DNA of 64,000 nucleotides from Tubulanus polymorphus (GCF_964204645.1 NC_134028.1:13319263-13383262); one strand, 5' to 3'; numbered from the stretch's first letter, positions 20,767 to 33,278 are shown. A program made the numbers and translations. Notes: generated by a model from the letters alone, not told the origin.

Positions 20767-23700
20767 TTAACACGATAGAATTCTTTTCATTAACTCGTTC
20801 TCTTTTGTTTCTTCTCTTTTAAATTTTAAGTATTCATCTAAATTACAACCATAAGCAAGTGTATGAATTCCATCATCTAAAATATATCTTTTATCATCAA
20901 ATGGGTTTAGACTTATCTTTTCAATTTCTTCAATAAACATTTCATGATCTTCAGATCTTAAACATCTCATCTTATGTTTTCTAACTTCTTCATTGAATAT
21001 ACAATTGATGTAATCTTTGAAATGAATATTCTTTTCTACTACACTTTTGGTTATTCCTTTTAACTTTTTAGCTTCATGTTCTTTAGTTTTATATGAATAC
21101 ATTTTAGATCTAATACCAATGAATTCAATCATTTCTTCGCCACCTAATTCATCCTTAAACTTCCCTGGAACTTTTTTTATTATCATTGCTAAACAATTCA
21201 TGATCTTTAGGATAGTTACTGAAATCAAAATGATGTTTTAATGTTTTTAAATCATCAGTTATGTTATCAGTTTTTATCTTTAATATGTAAGAATCTGTAT
21301 CAAAATATAATATTTCTATATGTTTTTCTCCAAAAAGTGGTTGTAATACATTATAATAGAATTCATACATTAGTAATTTTGATAATTCTAAAACTGAAGC
21401 GCCAACATAGATTGGTTTATTAAATTTCATTGATGTTCTTCTCATTTTAACTGCAGCTAAATTTTCATCAAATATTCTGTTACCAATGAACTTAGGATAT
21501 GATTGTAAATGTCTAATTTATGATTTAATCTAATGTCTTTTTACCATTACTAACTAACTCAATATCATTTCTATTTCTAATATTTTCACAAGTCTTACCA
21601 TAGAATGCATTATTCATTAACTTGAAGAAATCTTTCTCGAAATCAGTTTTAGCTTCAGTTCTCTGTTTGGTGTTAAAATCTATATATTTTTCTAACCACT
21701 TAGATTGACTGAATGAAATATATCAATGTACTTTTTTTAGAATCATTCCTTGTTTTAGATAAAACTTTAACATTCTGTAATGTACTACATAATTATATTT
21801 ATCTTCTTGAGTTACCATTAACTTTTCTGTATGAATAAGATTTTCGGGTTTAATTCTTTTTTGATAATTTGATAATTCTTCATGAGTAACGGTTTTATGT
21901 TCGGGACAGTATGCTAGATTTCTAGATTTAAATTTAATATGTTCAGGATATTCTAAATCTACAACAAAGAAGTAACCAGTATCTGAATCATCTGCAATAT
22001 CTAGAATTCTTTTCTTCCAATCAAATTTATCATTATTTTCATTCTGTAAAACTTCACTTATTTCAAATACTCCATAAGGTTGTGGTTCCATCATTGCCCA
22101 ACCATACAAATTATTTGCATCTATATATAATAACTTATATCCAGGGTTATCATTTACATTGAAATATCTATCACCTAATACACCTGAAACTCCTCCTCTT
22201 ATAGATTTTTCAAATAATAATAATTGATCTGTATTTGTTAACAAATCCATTTTTACATCTGTAAATTTTAATCCACAATCCCATGTTAGACCTGGGCTAG
22301 AATAACAATGACAAGGATCAATATTGAAATATTTTAGGTTTACAACTCTAAACCTTTCGAATATATCAGTTAATAATAATAAATCTGATTTTAAATATAA
22401 ATCTACTAATTGTCCATGATTTTCTATTTTGAAATGATTCCAAATATTCAATGTTCTACTATATACTTCATCTTTAACATATTCATTTTTTAATTCATCA
22501 TAGAATTGTTCTTTTAATAATTCAGTTATATTGAAATCACTATGATTTTTATAAAAAGAATATGGAATTGCTCCTGGGTAGTGTTGTTTTAATATTTTCA
22601 ATTCATCATCAACTAATGATTTTGATAAGTTATCTAATGAACTATTTAAAAATCTATATGAATCTATAAATCTTAATCACCCAAATTGGAATGATATATA
22701 ATTCTCAGATGTTTTAGCTAACATTCTAAATTTATAAGTTGGTATTTTATCTTTTGATCTATTTGAATTTAATCTTTCTATTTCATCATTAATTTCTTCT
22801 ATTTTATGACATAACTGTTTCTTCTATTTTATGACATAACTGTTTGATGAACAAATATGCATCATATCCTGATAGATTATGAAATATAACTGGTACAAAG
22901 TTAATTTTCTTAGCTTGTAAGTTACAATTCTCATCTTCAGCGCCTCTAAATTTCCATTCAAATGATCATGGTCTCTTAATTTTTTATCTTTATAATTAAA
23001 TATCTTTTCACAATAATAACATTTATCTGCAAACGCAAATGCTTCTTTATCTTCTTCTGTCATTATAATTTCTATATTTGTATTCAATAATTTACTAAAT
23101 CTTATTTCATATTCAATTAATAAGTCACAAAAATGATTGATAACATTTTCATTTCTATAATGATAATATTCACTTTCAATTAGTTCTGGATAATCAGATT
23201 TAATATATAACCCGAAAGCTGCAGCTGATTGGTGAATCTTTTTATAATATACATATATAACAAATGGTACTTTATTTTTGTAATCATATTTTTTGAATTC
23301 TAATATTTTATCCTTTTCATTTGGTAAAACTTATTTACAATAATCATGATTTTCACATAATTGTTTATGATTTAATAATGTACTTTCATTACTGAATCTA
23401 TGTAAACATTTTCTACAAAGATATATTTTATGGTGATCACTTTCTGATTTAAAAAATAAATCGATTTGTTTAATCCACATATAATGATTCTGATAATATA
23501 GTATATCTATAACATCGTTTGAATCATAATCTTTTGATAGATATAAAGGTTCTAATGTATAATGTTTTATATTGTTACCTTTTGTATTTGGTAATTTGAT
23601 TAAATCAAATACATTTATCTTTATATTATTATCTCTTTCTATTTTTGGGATGTTTTTAATTATAACAGGATACTTATCTATCTTATAATTATTTTCAAAT

Positions 23701-24669
23701 GGTTTATAATGAGTTAATCTATAAGTATGTTTAATATAATCTTCAACTGGGTGTAATCTTCAACTTATAATTGTCCATAGAAAACATTTATCATCTTCAT
23801 TTTGTAAATTTATTACAGCATTAGTTTTAAATGGTAGTTTAATATAACTTGATGCTTCAATATCTGGTTCTTTATAATATGATAAATTATTATATTTTGT
23901 GTTATAAACATGTAAAGTCATAAATATTATTTCATCAAATATTAAACCAGATCCTTCAAAATATTTCTATTTTAGTTTTTACTTCATTATAACATTTATC
24001 TAATTTATCATCTACGTATATGTTGTTTTGAAATAATATGTTGTGAATGAGAATTTATATTATATATTGGTTTATCTTCAGATTTTATAAACTTTACTTT
24101 AACTGATATACTAATTTTAGGATATTCAACATCAGTAATTATTTTTATTATGTCTTTCATATTTTCTAAATGTTTTTTATTTTCTTCTAATGTTTTTTTT
24201 CCTTGATGAAATTTAAACTCGATAGCTGCTGGACCAATATCACTTTTAAATGCTTCGGTTATCTCTATATCTTTTTTATTATCTAATGAATTAATATAAT
24301 TTCTTACATCTTCCATGGTCTTTTATTGTTTAATTTATTTTTTATGCTTTTAATTGTCTTCTGTTTCTTATCATTATCTTTATCAAAATAATCTTCACCT
24401 AAAATATCATTATTCATATTTCTAATATGACTTTTAGATTTTAAATGTTCTTTATAATATCTTTTATCACTGAATGATTGATTACATGTATCACATTTGT
24501 ATGTTTCTTTTTTATTCTTTAATTCATCTAATTTAGTTTCTAATATATCATCTTCATGTTCTAGTTTCAATTTATTCTCTAAATGTGTTTTAGTTTTATT
24601 GTCTCTTGCTTTTTGGGATTTATCTATATTGATATTACATGTTGGACAGTAGTACTTATTTGCTTCCAT
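20767..24669 (-). pseudogene. DNA polymerase B with N-terminal zinc fingers, multiply broken
   Basis: This is the family-B (protein-primed type) polymerase that would copy the linear genome. The order is: two C2H2-like fingers (24669-24430); a link to the polymerase frame, shifted at about 24305; an N-terminal domain; a C-x2-C/RDHDHLNG zinc-nuclease-like module (about 22950-23020); the exonuclease region; motif A YIDANNLYGW (aspartate codon near 22120); motif B around NNAFYG (about 21610); and motif C YFDTDS (near 21292-21304). It ends at 20767. Breaks include frameshifts at 24305 and about 24010, stops near 23750, 23330 and 21720, a 26-bp local duplication at 22800-22850, and a deletion removing the first exonuclease motif that copy 2 still has (YGDFES). 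Confidence 0.92.
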
Positions 24670-24814
24670 TTTAATACTAATTTTTTTTTTAAATTGATTT
24701 TAGAAGTTCAATGATTTATATATGTATTATTTCAATCACACTTTACTAACACTGTTAATGTTTAAAAATCTAACTCAAACAAATATGAATATTGAAATAA
24801 TGTTGTAAATATAT

Positions 24815-24873
24815 ACTTTTATATTGAATAATCTGTCAATTTAAATGTTATTCATGTATATGATTATTTTAAG
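24815..24873 (-). repeat. Inner terminal inverted repeat of Polinton copy 1 (right)
   Basis: Inverse-complement match of 6550-6609 with few differences. It lies between the polB promoter region and the right terminal palindrome. Confidence 0.9.
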
Positions 24874-25253
24874 AGTAATAGGGGTAATGGGCTTTCAGGT
24901 TAAAGGTTAAAAGTAATTTAAAACTATAATATATTTTCATAACCGTGTGTATTTCAGTTGAATAATAGAATAATTATTATTATTAAAATATATTTGATTA
25001 TATGAATTTGTGTATTGTAAATAAATCAATTGGTTGCGGAGCGGAGCGGTAGCGAAGTAGAGCGACCAATTGATTTAATACAATATGCTTTTAAAATTAA
25101 AATTATTAATATCTTAGAATATATATTTAGTTATAATATAAAATACACACGGTTATGAAAACATATTATAGTTTCAAATTACTTTTAATGTTTTGTTTTT
25201 TAATGAGCTCGACCCTTCGACCTTTGGCCTGAAAGCCCATTACCCCTATTACT
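24874..25253. repeat. Right terminal palindrome of Polinton copy 1
   Basis: A 380-bp nested palindrome. The outer arms are AGTAATAGGGGTAATGGG and its complement. The middle arms pair AATATATTTTCATAACCGTG with its complement. The centre pairs AATCAATTGGT with ACCAATTGATT around a GC-rich loop of GCGGAGCGGAGCGG type. The outer arms match the left end, but the inner 200 bases do not, so the two ends of one element carry different centres. Confidence 0.9.
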
Positions 25254-25445
25254 CATATATCGATTTGCGAAATACTTCCTTGTTCGGTAAAACGTTCGTT
25301 GATTGGTCAATTTAACGGGAAAACCAACAGAAGTCTACTGACGGTTTGTTACAAGCGCTGTGATTGGTACGACCAGATTCGTGAGGTCAAGGGGTCGGGG
25401 AACAGCTTTAGCGTAGTGGGTTCGAATCCCATGCCGGGTGAAGAT
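25254..25445 (+). repeat. Right half of the SINE-like target repeat
   Basis: This begins with the second CATATA (25254-25259). It continues with sequence matching the reverse complement of HINE copies 1 and 3: AATACTTCC, TTTGTTACAAGCGCTGTGAT, GCTTTAGCGTAGTG, the B-box GGGTTCGAATCCC and GGGTGAAGATG. Joined across the Polinton to 6130-6282, it gives the empty target. Confidence 0.72.
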
Positions 25446-25870
25446 GTTGTTCTTTGGGATACGAATTGTGAGGAGGTGCCCCCTTATGTGTTGTCTCTTC
25501 ATTTTTGTGTGGTGTCTGTTTTTGTCACCGTAATGTTGTTTTCCATTAATCGAAAGAACGGGTGTTAAATTACTGGTTGAAATTGTATCATTGATGGCTT
25601 TTCCGTTGCCCCCGCTGGACACCCCGCTTCACTTGGTAGTAGTCGGACGGTTTTTGGTGGTAATTAGTGTGACATCATGGCGGGCCGTGTTCGTTTATTT
25701 GTGATTATATTGACGGATTAGTTTGGGTTGTTGTGGTTTCTAAGTAGTCTATTACTTTGACCAAAAGTCGTCGGCTGTTGTAGTAATTAATGCAAATTAC
25801 AGTGGAGGTAATTATTTAGATGGCGGGTTGATATAAGTTGTGTAAACAACCTAGTCCCCTATTCTTGAAT
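25446..25870. other. Unannotated DNA
   Basis: No gene or repeat boundary recognised between the SINE-like repeat and the LINE tail. Confidence 0.4.
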
Positions 25871-25874
25871 CTAC

Positions 25875-26132
25875 CCTTGCGATCTTCTAACCACGTATCG
25901 CTACCGTCTTAAAACCTTTGGTGGACGTAGCTTCCAATGTATTGCTCCAACTCTGTGGAACTCTCTCGACGCAAATATACGGAATGTAACTGAAATCAAC
26001 ACTTTCAAACAGAGAGTAAAACATTTGCTTTCCTGCAAAGCCTATGCTTTGAGAATTCAGCACCACTACCTTACAATGCGCTGGTGAACATTATTATTAG
26101 TGAAACAGGCGCTATATAAATGTGACATTATT
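25875..26132 (+). mobile_element. 3' tail of a CR1/L2-type LINE (5'-truncated)
   Basis: Reading frame pieces give FGGRSFQCIAPTLWNSLD followed by FKQRVKHLLS, the conserved C-terminus of LINE ORF2. The untranslated tail has GCGCTATATAAATGTGACAT, as in many CR1/L2 elements. Nothing upstream of this remains. Confidence 0.75.
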
Positions 26133-26214
26133 AGGGTTTCTGCTGCTTCGGCAGAAACCCTATTGGATTCCTGCTGATTATTATTAGGGTTTCTGCTGCC
26201 TCGGCAGAAACCCT
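26133..26214. repeat. Two hairpin units spaced 53 bp
   Basis: AGGGTTTCTGC...GCAGAAACCCT hairpins at 26133-26161 and 26186-26214, each inside the same flanking words (ATTATT before, ATTGGATTCCT after). They follow a LINE tail and precede the next LINE. A related GCAGAAACCC string is at about 31066. Confidence 0.75.
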
Positions 26215-26530
26215 ATTGGATTCCTCCTGATTATTATTTAAACATATTTTCCACTGAGTTTCGTCACATAAAAATCATCTTCTATTAGATTTGACTACTA
26301 ACAACTTTGAAAGAAATGTTAAACTTTTAAATAGAGAGATAAATGAGATATACAGGCATGCGCCGCGTTGGGCAGCACCTGTTTTATAGCTCCTGAAAAT
26401 TGTGATTTTACCAGTGGAATACATGTTAGCAGCTTTCGTTTCTTTTACTGGAGTAATTAATAATAAACCAAGGACGCAGTCAAGTAGTTTTATTGGATTT
26501 ATATGCAATCTGGAACTGGCAAGTTAGTTT

Positions 26531-29500
26531 TTGAAGATTCTGGATTTAATTCTATGTAAATGTCAACAGATGGCAGTCCTAACGGTAGAATATATTGCGA
26601 CAAGATTGGGACTAAGTGCAATAAATATTGACCTTGTAAGCGCACTTCCTCACAATATCTATAGAACTATCTGTGACCTTGGAATCAATAGAAAACCAAC
26701 TAACCGTGGTCGTAATTGTGAACTTGGAATCAATAGAAAACCAACTAAGCGCGGTCGTAGATCCGGGGCAAGGTTAAATAAACACAGACCAGCTGGTGTT
26801 AACGGATACAATTTGACCTATATTTCAATCGAGAAAAACTCAGTCTGTAAAAACTTATTGAAGGCTGTTCTATTGAATACTAGGTCCCTGGTCAATAAAA
26901 CAACATTGATCAGCGAACATATTTTAGAACTGTCAGCAGACCTAGCATTCTTTACCGAAACATGGATCAAAGACAATGAGACCCATTCTCATAGTATATC
27001 CGATGTAACTCCTGTTGGATACAAGTTTTTAAGTAGCCCTCGTGCTACTGGTCACCGTGGTGGTGGAATCCGTGTTCTTTACAATGCTGCTGCTAAAGTT
27101 AAGGAATTGAAATCATCAAATCAGTATAAGATGTTCGAGCTATTACAGACTGAAGTGACATGCCACAACACTAGTATTATTTTTGTTACTGTTTATCGTC
27201 CACCTCCCTCAGCAGCAAATGGTTATACTGTAGGTGGTTTTCTAAATGAATTCGAATTATTCTTAAGCGAAATATGTGACATCCCGCAATCTCTCATCAT
27301 ACTAGGGGATTTTAATTTTCACATAGATGAACCTGATAAACTGGAGGTATCAAAATTTCTGGACATCCTGTCAGCTTATGGTTTCAATCAGATGGTTACT
27401 GGCCCCACTCATAGGAAAGGCCATACGTTGGATTTGGTCATTTCGCGGTCTGTTGATCGTGTCGTTTCAAATGTAATAGCGCTTGATTCCTGTATCACTG
27501 ATCACTCGCCGATTGTTTGTGATCTGGATGTTGCGAAGTTTCAGTATCCTCGTGTAACTAAAACGTCTCGAAATCTACGTTCTGTAAATTCCCTAAATCT
27601 CTGTCAGTCCTGGGCATACGACATCAACCAAATGTCTGCTGTAGAAGATGTTAATCAACTTGTTGACTATTATAACGAGACGGGTAGCGAACTTTTAGAT
27701 TCCGTAGCGCCTCTTATGACACGTGAAGTTACTCTGCATCCCGGTAGTTCCAAGTGGTATACATCAGAGATTCATACAGCACGACAATTAAGACGGAAGT
27801 TAGAGAGACAGTGGCGGAGCACGGGGCTAGAGATCCATAAGGATATGTACATGTTGCAGCGTAATACTGTTATTCGCTTAGTGAAACAGGCAAAATCTGA
27901 ATATTATAGGAGTAAAATGACAGATGTTAAGCAAACATTTAAAGTGATAAACTGTGATCTATTGAATAGAGATGAGAAATTATTACCATCGGGTGATGCA
28001 AAGCAAGTGGCTGAAAAATTCAGTACATATTTTTCAGACAAGATTGTCTCTATCCGTAATGATTTGGATTCTTATCATTGTGGACCTTTGTATGAGACGG
28101 AGCATTTTGATCCACCAAAATTAGAATGTTTTTCTGTCACTAACAATGTTGAACTTTGTAAAATTATTAATCGCATGCATGCGAAATCCTGCTCTTTGGA
28201 CCCAGTACCAACAGTCATCCTGAAATCAAATTTATCTGAATCTGGTATGTTACAGGCACTAGTTAAGATTGTAAACACGTGTATTACTACAAGCGTTTTT
28301 CCAGATTGTCTGAAGCATGCCATTATTCACCCTTTGCTGAAGAAGTCAACCTTAGATTTTCAGAACTATAAAAACTTCCGGCCAGTTTCAAATATTTCTT
28401 TCCTGTCTAAAGTCATTGAAAAAGTTATTGCAGTCAGGATAGTTGATCATCTTCAAAGTAACGATTTCTATGAACCGTTTCAGTCTGCATATCGTGCTTT
28501 TCATAGTACCGAGTCAGCTCTCCTTAGAGTAACTAATGATATATTGTCTGCTATGGATGATGGCAACATCGTATTGATGGTATTGCTTGATCTATCGGCG
28601 GCCTTCGATACGATTGATCATAACATTCTTCTAGATCGACTTAAATTTTTGTATGGTTTTGGAGACTCAATTATAGCTCTTGTCAGTTCTTATATTAAAA
28701 ATCGTACTCAGACAGTAATTGTAGAAGGTGAAAGTTCGGCTTCTAAACCTTTAACCTGTGGCATACCTCAAGGATCTGTTTTGGGTCCGATTTTGTTTAC
28801 TTTGTATGTTCAGCCTATTGGCAATTTAGTCAGACATTTTTCAACTGAATATCATTTGTATGCTGATGACGACCAGCTGTATAAAGTTGTAAATCCGAAG
28901 AGTCTTGCTGATGTAATTTCAGCTTTGAATACACTAGCTGAACTTGTTCAGGTGTTGTCCAATTGGATGACAATTAATAAATTAAAAACTAACGGCGATA
29001 AAACCGAATTCGTAATACTTGGTTCACCATATGCCAAAAGCCTTTTACCCAGTGATTTATATATTACTATTGATGGTATTGAAATCCATCCATCAACTTA
29101 TGTTAAGAATCTAGGTGCAATTTTGGATGAACATTTGTCTTTATCAAAGCATGTTAACAATATTTGTCGCATTGCTAACTACCATCTGTATTGCATAGGT
29201 AAAATACGAAGTCTGTTAGACGGTGCAGCGTGTAAAGCAGCCGTTGTTTCTTTGGTGATTAGCAGGCTTGATTATGCCGATTCGCTGCTTGTCGGCTCCA
29301 ATGCCACTTTGATCAAGCGTCTTCAGCTCGTCCAGAACAATGCCGCTCGCCTTATCACTAAGAAAAAGAAGAGTGAGCATATAACACCTGTCCTACAGTC
29401 TTTACATTGGCTGCCAATCTCGGTGCGGATTGAATACAAGATTCTCTTTATGGTGTACAAATGTTTACATGGACTAGCACCCGAGTACCTGAAATCCCTT

Positions 29501-29716
29501 CTGTCTCAATATAATCCGACCCGGTCTCTGCGTTCCAGCCACGATAAAACAATTCTAGTCAAACCAATTCCACGTATTTCGTACGGCAGTCGATCTTTTT
29601 AATGTATTAGTCCAATCCTCTGGAACAAACTTCCAATATCTCTGAGAGAAAGTGCATCTGTTGACATTTCTAAACGTAATCTTAAGACATACCTTTTTAG
29701 CCAAACCTACTCTTAA
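26531..29716 (+). CDS. CR1/L2-type LINE ORF2: endonuclease and reverse transcriptase
   Basis: An uninterrupted 1,023-codon frame (26531-29602) encodes an apurinic-type endonuclease (NTRSL 116-120, FTETW 141-145, YRPP 222-225, GDFNFH 259-264, DHSP 324-327). It is followed by a reverse transcriptase (FRPVSNISFLSKVIEKV from 616, LDLSAAFD 686-693, GIPQGSVLGP 744-753, YADDD 777-781) and the usual C-terminal LQSLHWLPISVRIEYKI block. Domain order and motifs place it in the CR1/L2 group. The start is uncertain: residues 1-110 are low in motifs and contain a duplicated INRKPT.RGR block. A one-base slip after 29595 ends the frame early; the expected last 38 residues (LWNKLP...FKRNLKTYLF) continue in another frame to about 29716. 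Otherwise nearly intact, so recently active. Confidence 0.93.
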
Positions 29717-29870
29717 AACCTACTATGTATTGTTTTATTATGCATGTATACCCAACTTATGTAATTTTAACAATTTTCTGTGTATTTTGTATTGTGTTTT
29801 ACATTGTGAAGCGCAGCGATTATTTCTTAGATCTGCGCTATATAAGAAAATATATCATTATTATTTATTA
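29717..29870 (+). mobile_element. 3' untranslated tail of the LINE
   Basis: Follows ORF2 and ends with GCGCTATATAAGAAAATATA and ATT repeats, the same kind of tail as at 26110-26130. Confidence 0.75.
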
Positions 29871-29915
29871 TTTAATAATGTAAATAATATAACAGTGTGT
29901 GTTATATGTTAAATA

Positions 29916-31090
29916 ATATAACAGTTTTTTTCTGCGCGTAGTTTCTATGGATGTACTGTGCTTCCTATTTTAAACTTGAAGGTACTTAAAGATAACACCG
30001 GTGGAAATAGCGATCATCAATCATGGCGCGAATCTGAAAGTTTGTGACGTCATTTCATAAATAAATAAAGAAGGAAGGCTCCGAGAATATCCAAATCACA
30101 GGATACTGTGAATAACCGGGATCGACCATTCACAAGTTAAAAATGTACTTCCTTGTTTGTGAAGTAAGTTTATTCATACTGTTAAAAGCAGTTCCTTTTA
30201 AACATTCTATAATAGTATAGTTTTGTTCGTGAATATCAATACTTCGAAAAATCAACAGCGGTTTATTTATTTATTGTACCGGTACGCGTTTTCTCAATTG
30301 AATTGAATTGGTCCGGTCCAAAAGGCGGGTCATACTAGTTAGCGTCAGAAAATGTCAGCGTCGGTGATACCTTGTTATCGTCGATATCTAACGGTCTAAA
30401 GTCAGTTTATACACCACATACATTACAAATTGGAGGTCCCTTGTACATGTACATCACATCGTGACGCATCGGCGATGGTAATGTCATAGAAGAACAAAGT
30501 CAGTTGAAAATACCTACCCACTGCACCGATAAAGAATGATTGCTAGCCAGAGACCAGTGACAGTCAGTAACGGGGAGTGATGGTACCGTTCGTGATTATG
30601 TTTTTATAATGATCATTGGACGTCAATTTCATATGTGAATTGTAGTCCCCATCTGATCGCTTGACTTGTCAGACTGACTTGTCACTCCCCTACTAATAGT
30701 AACACTATAAGGCCTTCCATCCTGCATAGTTTACCATATAGGCCAAATTTGTGCTTTGGGCCAAATTCGGTTTTCTTATCTAGTCGACTTTTTTTCGGGA
30801 CTAATAATAACCGAATATGCGCTGAAACTGTCAGTGGGTATGGTAAAAACACCGTAGCTTCGTTCTTCTCGATGTTATTTCCCCCAAAACCTGGCACATA
30901 TGTACTTTGCGCGTAGTAGCACATGCGCGTAGTAGCACATGTGGATCAACATATCCATGTTGTGAGTTGACCCCTAGGTGGCACTTTTTCGAAAAAAACG
31001 GAATGTAACGAACTGATTTCGGGTGAAATCTTAGCTCGCATCCCTGAACGACATTCTATCCAGAAAGGCAGAAACCCGTTATCGCTGCTT
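29916..31090. other. Unannotated DNA
   Basis: No gene recognised. The sequence from about 31060 (GGCAGAAACCCG, then CTGCTTGCAGC) leads into the ATT microsatellite and resembles LINE 3'-end flanks elsewhere in the window. Confidence 0.4.
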
Positions 31091-31095
31091 GCAGC

Positions 31096-31121
31096 TATAT
31101 TTATTATTATTATTATTATTA

Positions 31122-31172
<51 letters not shown>
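31096..31172. repeat. (ATT)n microsatellite
   Basis: About 25 tandem ATT triplets with one interruption (ATTGTT). It produces a spurious polyleucine frame. Confidence 0.95.
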
Positions 31173-31174
<2 letters not shown>

Positions 31175-33278
31175 GATAGTTTATCTGTGTTTTGAGTGGC
31201 ATTATGAGTTTTCCGGTTTACTCAGCTACCCGTACTGGCGGGGTAGTCTAGATAGGCAAATGAAAGCTCCGGTTTGCTGAACTACCCCTTTTTGCAGGGA
31301 TGCGGTATGATGTTTGATCTGACAGTTTCAAGTGGTTAATGGGTGTTTCAAGTGCTTACAACGATGCTTATTACTTCATTTGGTACAAAAAAGATGTCAT
31401 AATACCAGTAGGCCTACGCTAGGCCTACCGCTAGGGCTTCGTAGAAAGACCACTGCCTGTGGCCTTCCCAAATTTGAATTTGAATTTCCTGATCGATTTG
31501 ATTTCGTCCAATTGAGACCGAGACGGCCTTTTCCAGTTATGACATTTTTGGATCACATCACTGGAAATGACTTACGCTTTTGGGCCACTTTTTCGGTTCC
31601 ACATGTTTCATTTGAGCTATGCACCATAATGGTGACACCATAATTGTCAGTAACTGACCAATTGAGATATCCCCGAGTCTGAACACTTGAACACACGAAT
31701 TTCGGAAATTTTTCAAGTCATGTTTGTTTTCAAACTACTAATGAATCATCATTGCAAATTCATCACTGACCATCACTGATCACCGAAATACCGCGTTATG
31801 GTGTCAAACTAGAAAGGATTCGCCATCGAAAATTCATAAATTGACCATCACTGACCACCACTGACCAATTTAAACTTCTCGAATATCGTTACCGAATTCG
31901 AAAAGTGCTTGACGTCGTATTGCTATTTCTAGAGACCAGCAGTATGTCTTGCTACTGTTTGTGAATGGCGTTGACGATGGAAATATATTACCCATAAATA
32001 GGTTACACATCTGGATCACAGCACCTCAATTGCCGCAGTGCGTTATTTTCACTGCATAGTAATGCTAATACATAAACTTTTTTACTACTTGACTCGAAGC
32101 TTGACTAAAATCATCTGAACAGTACTGCGTTTGAAAACTCAACGAATAGAAAATGTTTGTGGGAAGCGCCTACAAATAAGTTATGATAAGATTAATTAAT
32201 CGATGCTTAAAAAACAATTAAAGTGGTCCAGTGGTCACCAAGGCATTAAAAATGTTTTGAAAATTCAATGGTAACGATTTTTCCGCCTCTGTTTTGTTTA
32301 TATTTCAAGTTTTTTTACTCTTGTATAGAATTCTACGGAAGCGTCCCGGGGACATATCTATTAAAAAAAGAAATTCGAGGTTAATTCCGAGTTTGTAACT
32401 CGGAATCAACTAGTTGTCTCAGTTAAATCGGATTTTTGAGGTTAATTCCGAGTTTGCAACTCGGAATAAACTAGTTTAAAATCGCATTTAACTGAGAAAA
32501 CTAGTTTATTCCGTAACCCTATGAAAAGTGTTCATAGGAATTGAAATTTGGAGTGATATCAGCTATACAGCTGTAACCCTTTTTCATTGTATTTTTGGCA
32601 AGTAGATTAGTAAAAATATCAATAAAGTTCACTTATCATATCAAGTACCGTTTTTAATGTCGCATGCGAGCCCCCTATTTCACACAAATTGGACAACTTT
32701 TCGAAACAAAAAGATCTATCCAACTGCATATCTTCGGGTATAAAATGTGATATCCTTCAGTATATTATGAATATCTTTAAAAATTTGTGTTCTAGTGTAA
32801 TACCCGAAGGTTTAACTAATGGACACATAAAATATTCGCCATAATCAGAAATTTTTCTTCGAGAAACAAAGATCTTTAAAAGAACGATTGGCGTCAAACT
32901 AATCCACAATGGACTGTTGTGAATTTATTGAATAATCCACCTGATAAATTAAATGATTTCGAAGCGAAATTTATTCATATAAATCAAAAATGCATGAATA
33001 ACTTGACGTTATTTGCGGGTCTCATGAAACACTATCTAGCGCTCTTTTTAAATCTAAAATAGCAAAAAAAATGTGTGTTGCGTTATAAACAAGGTTAAAT
33101 TCCAAATATGAAATATGGAGCCTGTATCACACGATATACACATCTTGCATTTTCTATAACTAGGCCCTTTGCAAATGGCAATTGTTCAGTTTTTAACGGC
33201 CGACATTCGGAGGCACCTAAAAACCGGTGGTACAGTGTAACCGACGATCTGTGAAGGTAAACCCGGTTCTCCGCCATC
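31173..33278. other. Unannotated DNA
   Basis: No gene recognised. Contains the small palindromic repeat at 32367-32520 and repeated ACTGACCA words around 31745-31870. Confidence 0.4.
32367..32520. repeat. Palindromic repeat ATTCCGAGTT...AACTCGGAAT
   Basis: Two direct copies of GAGGTTAATTCCGAGTTTG, each forming a 10-bp-stem hairpin, are followed by an inverted AACTAGTTTATTCCG. Probably a foldback MITE remnant. Confidence 0.6.

Larger units (their letters stand above)
6283..25253 (-). mobile_element. Polinton/Maverick transposon, nearly complete (copy 1)
   Basis: This element is bounded by AG...CT ends, terminal palindromes and the duplication CATATA. It encodes the defining Polinton set: DNA polymerase B, a retroviral-type integrase with chromodomain, a packaging ATPase, and major and minor capsid proteins. 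It also has accessory proteins that I recognise as recurrent in invertebrate Polintons. All genes are on the minus strand, tightly packed with short overlaps. Damage includes a 2.2-kb Helentron-like insertion in the integrase and frameshifts or stops in polB, both capsid genes and several others. A cysteine protease was not found. Polintons are thought able to make virions, so this is best read as an old virus-like genome. Confidence 0.95.

Noticed and set aside
31089-31280. Polyleucine open frame
   Set aside because: It is a translation of the ATT microsatellite.
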